A DNA stretch of 64,000 nt, from NCBI GenBank assembly GCA_009840625.1, contig VXNJ01000001.1, forward strand, positions 1-64,000, in the 5' to 3' direction. Positions 26,081 to 35,332 of the stretch are shown here, in pieces. Within the stretch, counting starts at the first letter, position 1. Every line of letters begins with the position of its first letter. The position numbers were made by a program, and so were the translations under genes. The DNA comes from Chloroflexota bacterium. Lineage in GTDB: Bacteria; Chloroflexota; UBA11872; VXNJ01. The notes under the pieces are model-generated. The model saw only the letters and a list, made by a program, of their open reading frames with translations, had not been told where the DNA came from and did no database searches.

Positions 26081-26280
26081 GGGGTCGCGCTTCGCCGGGG
26101 GCGCGCATTCGGCCGCAACCTCGTCTTGCGTGATGCGGTCGCGGCCGGATAGGCGTACGCGCAAAATCTGGCCGGGGCGCACTGTAGCACCGAAAATTGC
26201 CTGCATCCGATGATTCCGGGTGACCGTTGGCGCCCTGATGTAGGCCCCGCACCGCAACTGGAAGTTGTCAGGCAAGACGC

Positions 26281-27783
26281 ATGATCCGGCGAAATGGCCT
26301 CAGCCGAAGAAGGCGCGAATTAGGTGTGCGTCTGGCGGTGCTGCTGGGATTGGCCGCGCTGCTTTTGGCCGCGCAACCTCTGGCCGCCCAGGACTGCTCC
26401 TTTCAATTGGGATTCAAGGCCCTGCGCGACCTGATTCCGGACGTGGTCGGCGAGTGCCTCGAGAACGAGCACCACGATCCGGAAACGGGACTGACCCAAC
26501 AGGCAACCAGCAACGGCCTGCTCACCTGGCGCAAAGCCGACAACTGGACCGGATTCTTCGATCATCGACACACTTGGGTCCGCGGCCCCGCCGGGGTCCG
26601 GCCATGGCCAAATGACGAGTACTTCCCTTGGGAAGCGTGGGACCCACCAGACCGATCGTTGCGTCGAATCACCCTCGACCAACTGCTGAACGCCGAATAC
26701 CGGCTGCCGTTGCTGGGCGGAGAGGACACCCCGATCCGGCTGGCAGACGGCGAGGCCTCGATCGCGTCCGAACGGGAGCCGAGCGTCCGGGAATATGCGG
26801 GTGTCATCGCGGACACCGTTGCTTTCAGCGATCTGAACGGCGACGGTTACACCGATGCCGCGATCGTCGCCTTCACCTCCGGGGGCGGAAGCGGGACGTT
26901 CATCCATCTGGTCGCGTTCCTCGACCGCGGCGGAGAACCGGTGCAGGCGGCGCGCGCCTTTCTGGGCGACCGCGTGCGGGTTGAACGCCTTGCCGCCGCA
27001 CGCGGCGGAATCGTCGCCGATACCGTTTCGCATGGCCCGGGCGACGGGCTCTGTTGCCCGAGTTTGTCGGTTGCCCGCAGGTATTTGCTCCGCGGAGACC
27101 GGCTGATTTCGCGGCAGGCTTTGGTGATCGGCGCGCCGCTCCCGGGAGAGTCGGTAGCAAGCGGAATCCAGGTCCGCGGCACTGCGAGCACGACTCCTGG
27201 CTCTGGTTCACTCACCTATCTCGTTTACGATGCCCGCGGAGGAGTGATCGGCACCGGAACAATCCCGGTCGCAGAAGGGTCGGAGTCGGACTACCCGACG
27301 ACGTTCGCCGCGCCGATCGAATTCTTCGCCGCCAGAGATGAGCCGGGACGAATCGAAATCATAGACCCTGCCGTGGCGAGGGGAATGGAACCGGCCCGCA
27401 CGAGCGTCGGGGTGATCCTGCAGGCCGCCCCGCTTACCGACGGAAGGGAACGCCGCGAACCCGTCTCCGAACTGGTCCTGGAGCTCCCGGCAAGCGGCTC
27501 GACTGTTTTCGGCTCCCTGGAATTGCGAGGCCGGATCAGCTCGCTGCCGTTTGAGAAGAATCTCTCGTACCGGCTTTACGACCGGGCCGGAGCAAACGTC
27601 GGCGAAGGCTACATAACTGTGCAGGGCGAATTCGGCGGGCCGGGCACATTCGCAAAGTCAGTCGAATTGCCGGAAATCATTGCACCAAGATTCATTCGCG
27701 TCGAGATCAGGGAGGAAAGCCCCGTAGATGGCGCGCTTATCGTCAGTGCTTCCGCCGAGTTTTACTTTGCCGGCAGCGCTTGA
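26281..27783 (+). CDS. Secreted protein with a CLENE/WRKADNWT region and two Gmad2-like Ig domains
   Basis: The 500-residue protein has a signal peptide (RLAVLLGLAALLLAAQPLAAQ). A conserved region, residues ~37-105, reads GFKALRDLIPDVVGECLENE and then WRKADNWTGFFD; I associate this pattern with secreted proteins of Chloroflexota. A calcium-loop-like DLNGDGYTDAAIVAF near residue 182 resembles FG-GAP/VCBS repeats. The C-terminal half holds two copies of an Ig-like domain of the Gmad2 type, each opening with a PxPGxxV-like turn and ending near a membrane-distal strand. It probably acts outside the cell in binding or envelope maintenance, with no catalytic motif visible. The start is ATG 26281; the neighbours share no obvious pathway with it. 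Confidence 0.75.
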   Translation: MIRRNGLSRRRRELGVRLAVLLGLAALLLAAQPLAAQDCSFQLGFKALRDLIPDVVGECLENEHHDPETGLTQQATSNGLLTWRKADNWTGFFDHRHTWVRGPAGVRPWPNDEYFPWEAWDPPDRSLRRITLDQLLNAEYRLPLLGGEDTPIRLADGEASIASEREPSVREYAGVIADTVAFSDLNGDGYTDAAIVAFTSGGGSGTFIHLVAFLDRGGEPVQAARAFLGDRVRVERLAAARGGIVADTVSHGPGDGLCCPSLSVARRYLLRGDRLISRQALVIGAPLPGESVASGIQVRGTASTTPGSGSLTYLVYDARGGVIGTGTIPVAEGSESDYPTTFAAPIEFFAARDEPGRIEIIDPAVARGMEPARTSVGVILQAAPLTDGRERREPVSELVLELPASGSTVFGSLELRGRISSLPFEKNLSYRLYDRAGANVGEGYITVQGEFGGPGTFAKSVELPEIIAPRFIRVEIREESPVDGALIVSASAEFYFAGSA

Positions 27784-27907
27784 CCGGTGCGGCGAGCCCT
27801 GACCTTGCCAGAGTCAGCACCGTTAGCAGCAACAGTCATTGCGCCACCCCCGATCGGAAAACGAACTTAGGTCGGTCACGGTGGCCGGCCGGACCCGGTA
27901 AATTGAC

Positions 27908-28636
27908 GTGGCGTTGACCGGAGGCCAACCGGGCAGGCCCTTTCTCACCGCCGAATGGCGTGATCTGGCCATCGTCAATTTCGAAGTCGACCCCGAAATG
28001 CTGGAGCGATTCGTCCCGAATGGGACCGAGCTCAGCCTGTGGCGGGGCCGGTGCTTCGTCAGCCTCGTAGCCTTCCGGTTCCTGAACACTCGCCTCCTGG
28101 GCGTCCCGGTGCCGTTTCATCGGGATTTCGAAGAAATGAATCTTCGCTTTTACGTAAGCCGCACGGTCGGCGGCGAATTGCGAAGAGGGGTCGTGTTCGT
28201 TAAGGAAATAGTCCCCAAGCGGGCTGTGACTCTGGTCGCGCGAGCGGTCTACAACGAGAACTATCACACCTTGCCGATGCGTCACGAGGTCGGTTCAGGA
28301 TTTGCCCGCTATGAATGGCGTATGGGCGGGCAATGGGGCAACCTGTCCGTTCAGGCGACCGGACCGGCGGAGATTCCTGATATCGATTCCAATACTTCGT
28401 TCGTTGCCGAACACCATTGGGGGTACGTGATCCAACGCGACGGCGCAACGGTGGAGTACCGCGTCGATCGGCCCCGGTGGCGGGTCGCCCCGGCATCAAT
28501 CGTTTCGTGGAAGCTCGACGCTCGGTCCATGTATGGAGATGTCTTTGCCGGGTACCTTGAAAGCGTTCCGGCGTCGGTCTTCCTGGCGGAAGGGTCGGCC
28601 GTATCGGTCGGTCGCTCCAGGCGCTTGGTCTCCTAA
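27908..28636 (+). CDS. DUF2071 family protein (YqjF-like)
   Basis: This 242-residue protein has the DUF2071 pattern: FLTAEWRDLAIVNFEVDPEML, a hydrophobic VPFHRDFEEMNLRFYVSR block, RRGVVFVKEIVPKRAV, and PASVFLAEGSAVSV at the end. It is soluble, without signal peptide or membrane helices, and the biochemical role of the family is unknown. The start is GTG 27908, with no strong ribosome site. It is convergent with the ABC ATPase gene, which ends 90 bp further on. Confidence 0.82.
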   Translation: MALTGGQPGRPFLTAEWRDLAIVNFEVDPEMLERFVPNGTELSLWRGRCFVSLVAFRFLNTRLLGVPVPFHRDFEEMNLRFYVSRTVGGELRRGVVFVKEIVPKRAVTLVARAVYNENYHTLPMRHEVGSGFARYEWRMGGQWGNLSVQATGPAEIPDIDSNTSFVAEHHWGYVIQRDGATVEYRVDRPRWRVAPASIVSWKLDARSMYGDVFAGYLESVPASVFLAEGSAVSVGRSRRLVS

Positions 28637-28725
28637 AAAATCGCGTTCGATTCCGGCGGCGGTAACGGTCGGATCGGTCCTGAAGAACCCGGCGGTCGAG
28701 GCCGGCTAATGCTCGACAGACTGGA

Positions 28726-29667
28726 CTATTCGGTGCGATTCCCAATGACGTGGAGGTAAACCTCCTCCAGGCTGGGTCGCGATGTATTGATCGCGGAAAC
28801 CCCGGCGCTCACCAGGACTTCAAGTACCTGGCGCGAGGCCGATTCGCTTTCCAGTTCAACGCGGTGGCGGCCGTCCGGCATAAGCTTCGCGGACGCGACT
28901 CCCGGCACCGAAGCCAGTATTTGCAGCAGATCGTCCGTGCCCCCTTGGAAGTCGATCCGCTCGAATTGCGCGACCATCCGGCCCAGCGAATTCGGGGTTT
29001 CGACGGCCAGGATTTTTCCGCGATCTATCAAGGTCACGCGGTCGCAAACGGCCTCGGCCTCAGCCATATCGTGAGTGGTCAGCAGTATTGTCTTGCCCTG
29101 CGCCCGCAGGTCCGTCACCAGGCGCCGGAATTCAAGAGCGGCGACCGGGTCCATGCCGGAAGTAGGTTCATCGAGAAACAGGACCTGGGGATCCCCAACG
29201 AGTCCGCGCGCGAGGTGCAGCCGTTGCTTCATTCCCCGCGAATACCCTTCAACCAGGTGGTCGGCGCGATCGGCAAGGCCGACCATTCGCAGGAGCTCCG
29301 TCACCCGGCGTTTGGCCGTTCGCGCCGGCACCTTGTACAGTGCCGACCAGTACTCGAGGTTTTCGCGGCCGGTCAGCCGCCAGTAAACTCCGCGGTCCCC
29401 GCCCAGGACGACGCCGATCATTTGGCGGACCCGGTTCGTGTCGCGGACCACGTCGAAGCCGAGCACCGATGCGGTGCCGCTGGTGGGCAGCAACACGGTG
29501 GAAAGCACCTTTACCAGGGTCGTCTTGCCGGCGCCATTGGGGCCCAGCAAACCGTGGATCTCGCCTTCCTCGACATTCATCGATACATGGTCCAGGGCAA
29601 GCACGTCGGGGTTCGCGCCCCTGATCTTGTAAACCCTCGTCAGGTCTTTGGTCGCTACCGAAATCAA
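28726..29667 (-). CDS. ABC-2 exporter ATP-binding protein (second system)
   Basis: This 313-residue ATPase has Walker A GPNGAGKTT, the signature YSRGMKQR (Arg in place of the first Gly of SGGMK), Walker B LFLDEPTSGMDP and a His switch in LTTHDMAEAE. A C-terminal regulatory domain of about 80 residues ends in SLEEVYLHV, a segment common to DrrA/NatA-like ATPases. The start is TTG 29667, after an AAGG sequence. It is the last gene of a permease-permease-ATPase operon on the minus strand; the 25-bp gap to the second permease supports co-expression. The ATPase probably powers export of a lipid, drug or pigment. Confidence 0.9.
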   Translation of the reverse strand: MISVATKDLTRVYKIRGANPDVLALDHVSMNVEEGEIHGLLGPNGAGKTTLVKVLSTVLLPTSGTASVLGFDVVRDTNRVRQMIGVVLGGDRGVYWRLTGRENLEYWSALYKVPARTAKRRVTELLRMVGLADRADHLVEGYSRGMKQRLHLARGLVGDPQVLFLDEPTSGMDPVAALEFRRLVTDLRAQGKTILLTTHDMAEAEAVCDRVTLIDRGKILAVETPNSLGRMVAQFERIDFQGGTDDLLQILASVPGVASAKLMPDGRHRVELESESASRQVLEVLVSAGVSAINTSRPSLEEVYLHVIGNRTE

Positions 29668-29692
29668 GCCTTGACCCTAACCGCGCCGCGAT

Positions 29693-30481
29693 TCACACGA
29701 ATTCAATTGAACCGTCGGCCCTTCCGGCATTCGCCATTCGATCCATCGCAATGAGGGCGAGGGTGATCCAGCCCAGCGCGACCGCCAACTCCAGGGATGC
29801 CGATATAAGCACCTGGGTGGCGGGCGCTTCATCGAACAGCAGTCGAATCGCTTGCAAACCGTGGGTAATCGGAAGAACCTGCACCACGATTTGCACCCCT
29901 TCCGGCCAGAAAGAAACCGGGACGCTGACGCCGCAAAAAGCGCGGGCGCCGATCGTTATGACCGAATGTATGAAGTTGCGTGCCCCGGGGATTCGGATGA
30001 CCAGCGCCCCTAGGAACAACGAAAAACAATAGGTGCTGAGCGATGTCAACACGACGAGCGGCACCACGGCGATTGCGGCCGGCCATGGCAATGCCAGATC
30101 GAATACGATCGCCATAAACGACAACGTCAACAAGGTGGTTGCCACTCCCGCCGGCAACCAAATGGACGTGCGGCCCATCACCGCCGGCGCCAGGCTCGAT
30201 GGCGCGATCACCAGCAGCGGATAGGTGCCCATCCATCGATCCCAGGCAGTGGATTGGATCGTCCAGGCGACGTTTGCGGCGCCGACCGCGACCGCATAGC
30301 CGATCAGAAGGAACCGTTCCTGGTCCGGCGATTCGAACAACCTGGCCAAGAGCGAGAAAAAGACTGCCTGGGCGATCATTTGGACCATCCAGCCGCCGAA
30401 CCACGACTTCCAGCCCCAAAAACTCGTGAAGTCACGTACCCCCACGAAAAAGCCGAATCTGAATGTGCGCAGGGCGGTCAA
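29693..30481 (-). CDS. ABC-2 type permease (second system, downstream subunit)
   Basis: I start this 262-residue permease at TTG 30479-30481, which overlaps the stop of the upstream permease in TTGA. The longer open frame to 30781 is antisense-like sequence without membrane segments. The product has six predicted helices: FFVGVRDF, a helix at SFWGWKSWFGGW, the long GYAVAVGAANVAWTIQ segment, and a C-terminal set with TGHLQAI-like loops (PITHGLQAIRLLF). It is typical of the ABC-2 family and pairs with the next permease and the ATPase. Spacing and overlap show the three genes are one operon. Confidence 0.85.
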   Translation of the reverse strand: MTALRTFRFGFFVGVRDFTSFWGWKSWFGGWMVQMIAQAVFFSLLARLFESPDQERFLLIGYAVAVGAANVAWTIQSTAWDRWMGTYPLLVIAPSSLAPAVMGRTSIWLPAGVATTLLTLSFMAIVFDLALPWPAAIAVVPLVVLTSLSTYCFSLFLGALVIRIPGARNFIHSVITIGARAFCGVSVPVSFWPEGVQIVVQVLPITHGLQAIRLLFDEAPATQVLISASLELAVALGWITLALIAMDRMANAGRADGSIEFV

Positions 30482-31239
30482 AACACCCCCAGCCGGCCTT
30501 CGCGCCGAAGGTATCCGATCATCCGCCTGAGCAGAACTGCACCCAGGAGCGTCGAGCCGATCCCAAGTCCGGCGAGTGCCGCCAGCGCCAGGTTGGCACC
30601 CTGCGGGATCTCGGGCTGCATCGATGCCCTGAGCAGGTCCGCGGACCAGTAGAGGAATACGGCCCGGCTGATCGGCTCCAGCCAGTCGGGAAACGCCGTG
30701 ACGGGTACCAAGACCCCGGAAAAAAGAAGCAGCGGGAACGTGATTGAGTTTTGAAAGGTCCTGACCTCCTCCGCGAAACAAAACACCGCCGCGGCGATCA
30801 GCGCGGTACCCGCGGACGCGATCGTGGTCAACAGGATCGCCGCAGCGAACGTGCCCGGATGATGGATCGCAATATCAATTCCAAACCCGAACCGAACGAT
30901 CAGCCAGCTCTCAACGATCCCGACCATCGATATCGCGGTAATGACCAGGATTCTTGAAAAGATGACTGCCGGAAACGGCACTGGACAAATGACCGAAACC
31001 TCTAGGGTTTGATCCCTCCGCTCGCGCATGACCAGCTCGCCGGCGACGAAAGCCGCCGTCCCGACAACTCCCATCAGCATCGGAGCCACCAGCGCATAGG
31101 ACGCAAGATCCTCGCGCCCGACGTGGACGAATATCGCCATGAATATCAGCGCGTAAACAGGGTGGGAAATCGCCATGAAGAGGTCCCCTATGTCGCGACG
31201 GCTCATTCGGAACTGCGCGCGCAACGAGGCGACGAACAT
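30478..31239 (-). CDS. ABC-2 type permease (second system, upstream subunit)
   Basis: This 253-residue protein opens the operon at ATG 31239. It has six predicted helices, beginning at HPVYALIFMAIFVHVG, and a central ELVMRERRDQTLEVSVICPVP block, which resembles the ABC-2 coupling region that contacts the ATPase. Its sequence and that of the downstream permease are clearly distinct, so the transporter is likely a heterodimer. The stop overlaps the next start by four bases. The substrate is unknown. Confidence 0.85.
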   Translation of the reverse strand: MFVASLRAQFRMSRRDIGDLFMAISHPVYALIFMAIFVHVGREDLASYALVAPMLMGVVGTAAFVAGELVMRERRDQTLEVSVICPVPFPAVIFSRILVITAISMVGIVESWLIVRFGFGIDIAIHHPGTFAAAILLTTIASAGTALIAAAVFCFAEEVRTFQNSITFPLLLFSGVLVPVTAFPDWLEPISRAVFLYWSADLLRASMQPEIPQGANLALAALAGLGIGSTLLGAVLLRRMIGYLRREGRLGVF

Positions 31240-31628
31240 CCACCCGAGAGCGGGTAATGGGGAGACCTTTTGGATTTGCTCGCTCAGTCGGGCTGGGTGC
31301 GGGTTACCAAAATAGGGACAGATTATCGGCGACTGGTCGTTGAATTCTTTCCGCCGTCGATGCTGTGCGGACTTCCGCCGCTACTCCCAACCGCCCGGAT
31401 CGAACGCAGCCGCGATGCGCCCGGACACACGGGCCCGGATTGAATTCGCGGAAACATCGACCTCCGGCTGTAGTCCAGGCCCGTCCGCCAATTCCGATGC
31501 AATCCCTCCGGGCGGCGCCGGGACGCGTCGCCGGGCGCGCTTAGAACTCCGCCCTTGCAAGTCCGCTGCTCGGGCAAGGGTTCGGGCCAACAAGCTTCAA
31601 AACCCGGCGCGCGCCCGAACCGTGCAAT
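31240..31628. other. Intergenic stretch upstream of the second ABC operon
   Basis: These 389 bases separate the ABC operon start (31239) from the stop of the first sterol-reductase-like gene, both on the minus strand. They should hold the ABC operon promoter. I found no convincing -35/-10 pair, hairpin or small gene; the open frames here have no recognisable pattern. Confidence 0.5.
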
Positions 31629-32774
31629 TCAATAGATGCCGGGAATGATCCGGTACTGAACCCGGGCCTGGTACTCCGCCCACTTCTCGTCGCCGTATTT
31701 TTCGGCGCAGTAGTGATCGTCTTCGCGTTGACGAACCGTGAAAAGAGTTACCACGTACACGAGGTAAATCCACGACCAGGGATTGGCGAAATACCCAAAA
31801 GCCAGCACGATCGCCAGCCCCATGACGAATTCGCCGAAGTAGTTGAGGTGGCGGGCCAATCCCCAAAGCCCGCTGCACAGGATCTTGCGGTCCCCCGCCT
31901 GGATGTATTCGGGCTCGATGATCCCTAGGAATTTGCGTTCCGGCCAGCGCTTGAACGTGTATTTCTGCATGTTCGTGGCCCGTGCAATCCCATTACCGGT
32001 CAAGTACAAGACGGGCGCCGCGATGAGCCATATGAGTGCCCACGGCGAATGGAATTCCGGGCTCGGGTGGGCAGCCATGCCCCACAGCGGGAGGATGAAC
32101 AACCACCCGAAGACGACCATGCCACCCCAGAACATCTTGAATCCCAGCTTTTCGTGAATCACGTCAAAGGTGTAAAGCTGGACACGCTCGAAAACAAAGT
32201 AATCCAGCACGTAGTACGTAAGGAATCCCGCGTAAAGGAATACCCCAGGGTTGAAGTCGTCACCGAATCGCTGGTAGTGATAGGCGGCCCCGGATAGGGC
32301 GTTTAGCGAAAGCATGGTGCCGCCCACGACATAGAAATACATCTTCAGGTCCACGCGGTCCCGGAAGAACGACAGCTCCCGGACCCTCCCGCTCCACAGC
32401 GCCGCCAGCAGTCCCTTCGACGATTCCGCCGGCTGGGTGAGCACCGCGATGGCGGTAAAGCTAGCGGTAAAGACTGTTCCCCCGGCCACGGCGTAAACGG
32501 AGGATCTGTAAAACCAGTCCCGGGGCATTCCGGTGAGCTCGAATCCCCACACCGCCAGAGCGATCGCAAAGACCAGGATCCCGTTCAGGCGGTACTTGCG
32601 GGTCTGCCCGGTGCGCGGATCTATGACGTAGCCGGGTACGCGTACGCCCGGCAAAACGAGCTGCGCCAGAAAAAACGCTACGAAGATCGCCAAAGGCGTG
32701 AAGAACCCGGCTGCGGCCTCCGCCGGCGAAAGCTCGAGCAGGTGGCCTATTCCGAGCCCGTCAATCACGATCAC
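31629..32774 (-). CDS. ERG4/ERG24-family sterol reductase-like membrane protein, copy 1
   Basis: This 381-residue protein has about eight membrane helices and the diagnostic C-terminal region of the sterol C14/C24/C7 reductase family: KILCSGLWGLARHLNYFGEF, then YCAEKYGDEKW and YRIIPGIY. In eukaryotes such enzymes reduce sterol double bonds using NADPH. The N-terminal half also fits, with a GYVIDPRTGQTRKYRLNG loop. The start is GTG 32774, with a second in-frame GTG two codons later. It has a tandem paralogue just upstream (32968-34107). Bacterial members may act on sterols, hopanoid-related lipids or polyprenoids; the substrate here is unknown. Confidence 0.82.
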   Translation of the reverse strand: MIVIDGLGIGHLLELSPAEAAAGFFTPLAIFVAFFLAQLVLPGVRVPGYVIDPRTGQTRKYRLNGILVFAIALAVWGFELTGMPRDWFYRSSVYAVAGGTVFTASFTAIAVLTQPAESSKGLLAALWSGRVRELSFFRDRVDLKMYFYVVGGTMLSLNALSGAAYHYQRFGDDFNPGVFLYAGFLTYYVLDYFVFERVQLYTFDVIHEKLGFKMFWGGMVVFGWLFILPLWGMAAHPSPEFHSPWALIWLIAAPVLYLTGNGIARATNMQKYTFKRWPERKFLGIIEPEYIQAGDRKILCSGLWGLARHLNYFGEFVMGLAIVLAFGYFANPWSWIYLVYVVTLFTVRQREDDHYCAEKYGDEKWAEYQARVQYRIIPGIY

Positions 32775-32967
32775 TCGCCTTACCCGAATTTAGCGGCCGT
32801 TGTGGCCAAGGCGCCCGGACTATCAACGGGCGCGAAGTTCGACCGGGATCGACCAAAATGTTGCCTGAACTCGAACGCCAGGTGAGCGATATCGAAACGC
32901 CGGGCGAATTCAATTGCATGACTTGGGCGGACGCGGAGGGAGCCCACACGAGCTGCGCCGGGACTCT

Positions 32968-34107
32968 CTAGTAGATGCCCGGGAAAATCCGGTACTTGAC
33001 CCTGGCCTTGTACTCCGCCCATTTTTCTTCGCCATATTTCTCGGCGCAGACAGATTCGTCCAGGCGTTGCCGCCAGGTGAAAAGCGAGACGATGAATACG
33101 AAATAGGTCCAGGCCCAGGGATTGGTGAAGTAGCCGAAAACAAGACCGATCGAAATGCAAATGAACCCCTCACCCAGGTAGTTCAAGTGGCGAGCGAGGC
33201 CCCAGTAGCCGCTGCAAAGGATCTTGCGGTCTCCGGCCTGGATGTACTGGGGTTCGATGATCCCCAGGAACTTCCTGTCCGGCCAGCGCTTGAACGTGTA
33301 CTTCTGCAGGTTTCCGCCGCGCGAAATGCTCCACCCGAACAGAAACAGGACGGTGGTGCCGATCAGCCAAACGTACGTCCAGGCCGTCGAAAAACCCGGA
33401 TCGGGATGGACTGCCATCCCCCAGATCGGAAGGATGTAAAGCCAGCCGTAGATGACCAGTCCGCCCCAGATGAGCTTGAACCCGAGCATTTCATGGATCA
33501 GGTCGTACGTGTAGAGCTGGACTCGCTCGAAGACCATGTAATCGAATATGTAGAACGTGAAAAAGGCCGCGTAGAGGAATACGCCCGGATTGGAATCATC
33601 GCCAAAGAGTTCGTAGTGGTACGCCGCGCCGGACAGGGCGTTGAGCACAAGCATGGTCCCACCGACCACGTAGAGGTACATCTTCACGTCGAAGCGCTCG
33701 TTGAAGAACGGCAGTTCGAGCGCGCGCCCCTCCCACAAGGCCAGGAATGAATTCTTGATCTCGCCCTGCGGTTGGCTGAAAACCGCGAACAATGAAAACA
33801 CCAGACAAAAAACGGTGCCCCCGGCAACGGCATAAATTGCCGAGCGGTAGAACCAATCGCGCGGCATGCCGGTGAGTTCGAATGCCCACACGACCAACGC
33901 GATCAAAAAAACGATCACACCGTTTAGCCGGTAATTGCGCGGCTCGCCAGTGGCCGGATTCTGGACATATCCCGGAACTCGGCGCGCGGGCAGGATGACC
34001 TGGGCAAGAAAAAACACCGCGAATACCGCCAGCGGCGTAAGAAACCCCGCAATGGCTTCGGTCCCGGAGAGATCAAACAGATGGTCGATTCCGAGCCAAT
34101 CAATCAC
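32968..34107 (-). CDS. ERG4/ERG24-family sterol reductase-like membrane protein, copy 2
   Basis: This 379-residue paralogue of the protein at 31629-32774 shares the same helix pattern and motifs: KILCSGYWGLARHLNYLGEG, VCAEKYGEEKW and YRIFPGIY. Identity looks high throughout, including GIIEPxYIQAGDRK, so the pair arose by tandem duplication. It is upstream of copy 1 with a 193-bp gap on the same strand and may be co-transcribed. The start is GTG 34107, nine bases after GAAGGGA. The NADPH- and substrate-binding residues of the family appear in both copies, so neither is an obvious pseudogene. Loss or change of specificity in one copy is possible. Confidence 0.82.
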   Translation of the reverse strand: MIDWLGIDHLFDLSGTEAIAGFLTPLAVFAVFFLAQVILPARRVPGYVQNPATGEPRNYRLNGVIVFLIALVVWAFELTGMPRDWFYRSAIYAVAGGTVFCLVFSLFAVFSQPQGEIKNSFLALWEGRALELPFFNERFDVKMYLYVVGGTMLVLNALSGAAYHYELFGDDSNPGVFLYAAFFTFYIFDYMVFERVQLYTYDLIHEMLGFKLIWGGLVIYGWLYILPIWGMAVHPDPGFSTAWTYVWLIGTTVLFLFGWSISRGGNLQKYTFKRWPDRKFLGIIEPQYIQAGDRKILCSGYWGLARHLNYLGEGFICISIGLVFGYFTNPWAWTYFVFIVSLFTWRQRLDESVCAEKYGEEKWAEYKARVKYRIFPGIY

Positions 34108-34466
34108 GGCCGCACGTCCCTTCAGCTGGTGGCGTGACCATTATTGATAAAGACCCGGGCGGGTGTCGAAGATACGCGGCGTGATTACCTGCTGCACCCG
34201 ATCGAATTGCGGGCCAAAACGCACGGCGATGGGATCTTCGGAACTGTTTCCCTGTCCTCCGGGCCCACGGATGGTCGGGGATCGATGCCGGAACGGCAGG
34301 CACTATGGAAGTAGACATAAATGTGAAGACGTTTACTGGAATTCGGCTCGGGCGAGCGCGGAGCTGCGGCTCGCTGGAGCCGGCGAACATTGAGTGGTTG
34401 CAACAAAAATGGACTCGCCCTCTGCGGGCGCGAATTTGGATGCACCGCGTGCCGCGAGCGGAAAGA
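34108..34466. other. Intergenic stretch upstream of the intradiol dioxygenase-like gene
   Basis: These 359 bases lie between the divergent sterol-reductase-like and dioxygenase-like starts and should hold both promoters. A GACATAA element lies at 34314-34320. The dioxygenase frame is open back to 34305, but that extension shows no conserved pattern. No RNA gene or clear promoter was recognised. Confidence 0.5.
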
Positions 34467-35264
34467 ATGACGGGACTGGAAACAGACAGACTCTCCCTCC
34501 ACCGGCGAGTATCAGAAGATCCATGTCCGGATCCCAATTTCGGCACCCGAAGAAGGTTGATTCGGAAGTTGGGCCTATTGGGAGCGGCGGTGCTCACCGG
34601 GTGCCAGTTCCGCGCGCCGATCGGATCTGGTAGCCGGGAGAACACTCTGGCTACCTCCGTGCCGATTCCGGCGCCGATCGTGGACGATCCAGTCTGCGTG
34701 CTTACACCCGAGGCGACGGAGGGACCGTTTTACTTCGATACCGATCAGGTACGGCGTGACATCGTCGAAGACCGCGTCGGGACCCCACTGCAAATGTCCG
34801 TCCGGGTGGTCAGGGTCGACGAAAAATGCGAGCCGCTCAAGGACGCATACGTGGATATTTGGCACGCGGACGCCGCCGGCACCTATTCCGGGTATCCCGA
34901 CCAGCTGGGCGGGCTGGACACGTCCGGGCAGACTTTTCTGCGTGGGACCCAGTTAACTGATGTCGATGGAATTGCCCGGTTCGACACCATTTATCCGGGT
35001 TGGTACCCCGGCCGCGCGGTCCATATTCACTTCAAGGTCCACTACCAGGGGAATTCCTTCCTGACTTCCCAGTTCTATTTCCCGGACGACGTGAGCGATC
35101 GCGTGTTCGAGCAGCCTCCGTACAGCGAACGGCCAAATCGCGCAACCCGCAACGGCAACGACTCGGTTTTGCGAGAGGATCCCTCCGACGGCAACCTGCT
35201 CGCGACGATCACCGGAGACACGGCGGGTTATTCCGGCGCCATCACCGTCGGCGTGGTGCTTTAG
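34467..35264 (+). CDS. Intradiol ring-cleavage dioxygenase-like lipoprotein (Tat-type signal)
   Basis: The product is 265 residues from ATG 34467. It opens with a Tat-type signal (RRRLIRKLGLLGAAVLTGC), and the Cys ending that stretch is a likely lipobox. The rest is an intradiol dioxygenase-like beta-sandwich with the iron ligands of the family: Tyr in DAAGTYSGYP, Tyr in YPGWYPGR and the His pair in AVHIHFKV. Family members cleave catechol or protocatechuate, but secreted members with this layout have mostly unknown substrates. The Tat signal suggests folding with iron in the cytoplasm before export. Confidence 0.82.
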   Translation: MTGLETDRLSLHRRVSEDPCPDPNFGTRRRLIRKLGLLGAAVLTGCQFRAPIGSGSRENTLATSVPIPAPIVDDPVCVLTPEATEGPFYFDTDQVRRDIVEDRVGTPLQMSVRVVRVDEKCEPLKDAYVDIWHADAAGTYSGYPDQLGGLDTSGQTFLRGTQLTDVDGIARFDTIYPGWYPGRAVHIHFKVHYQGNSFLTSQFYFPDDVSDRVFEQPPYSERPNRATRNGNDSVLREDPSDGNLLATITGDTAGYSGAITVGVVL

Positions 35265-35332
35265 CCGAATTTGGAATGTCTTCGCCGGTTGTCTCGGCCG
35301 GGCGCTCGGGCGACGGACGGAAGCCTGTGCTG

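Noticed and set aside
30482-30781. N-terminal extension of the downstream ABC permease
   Set aside because: The upstream part of the frame is antisense-like low-complexity sequence; the TTGA overlap at 30478-30481 marks the true start.
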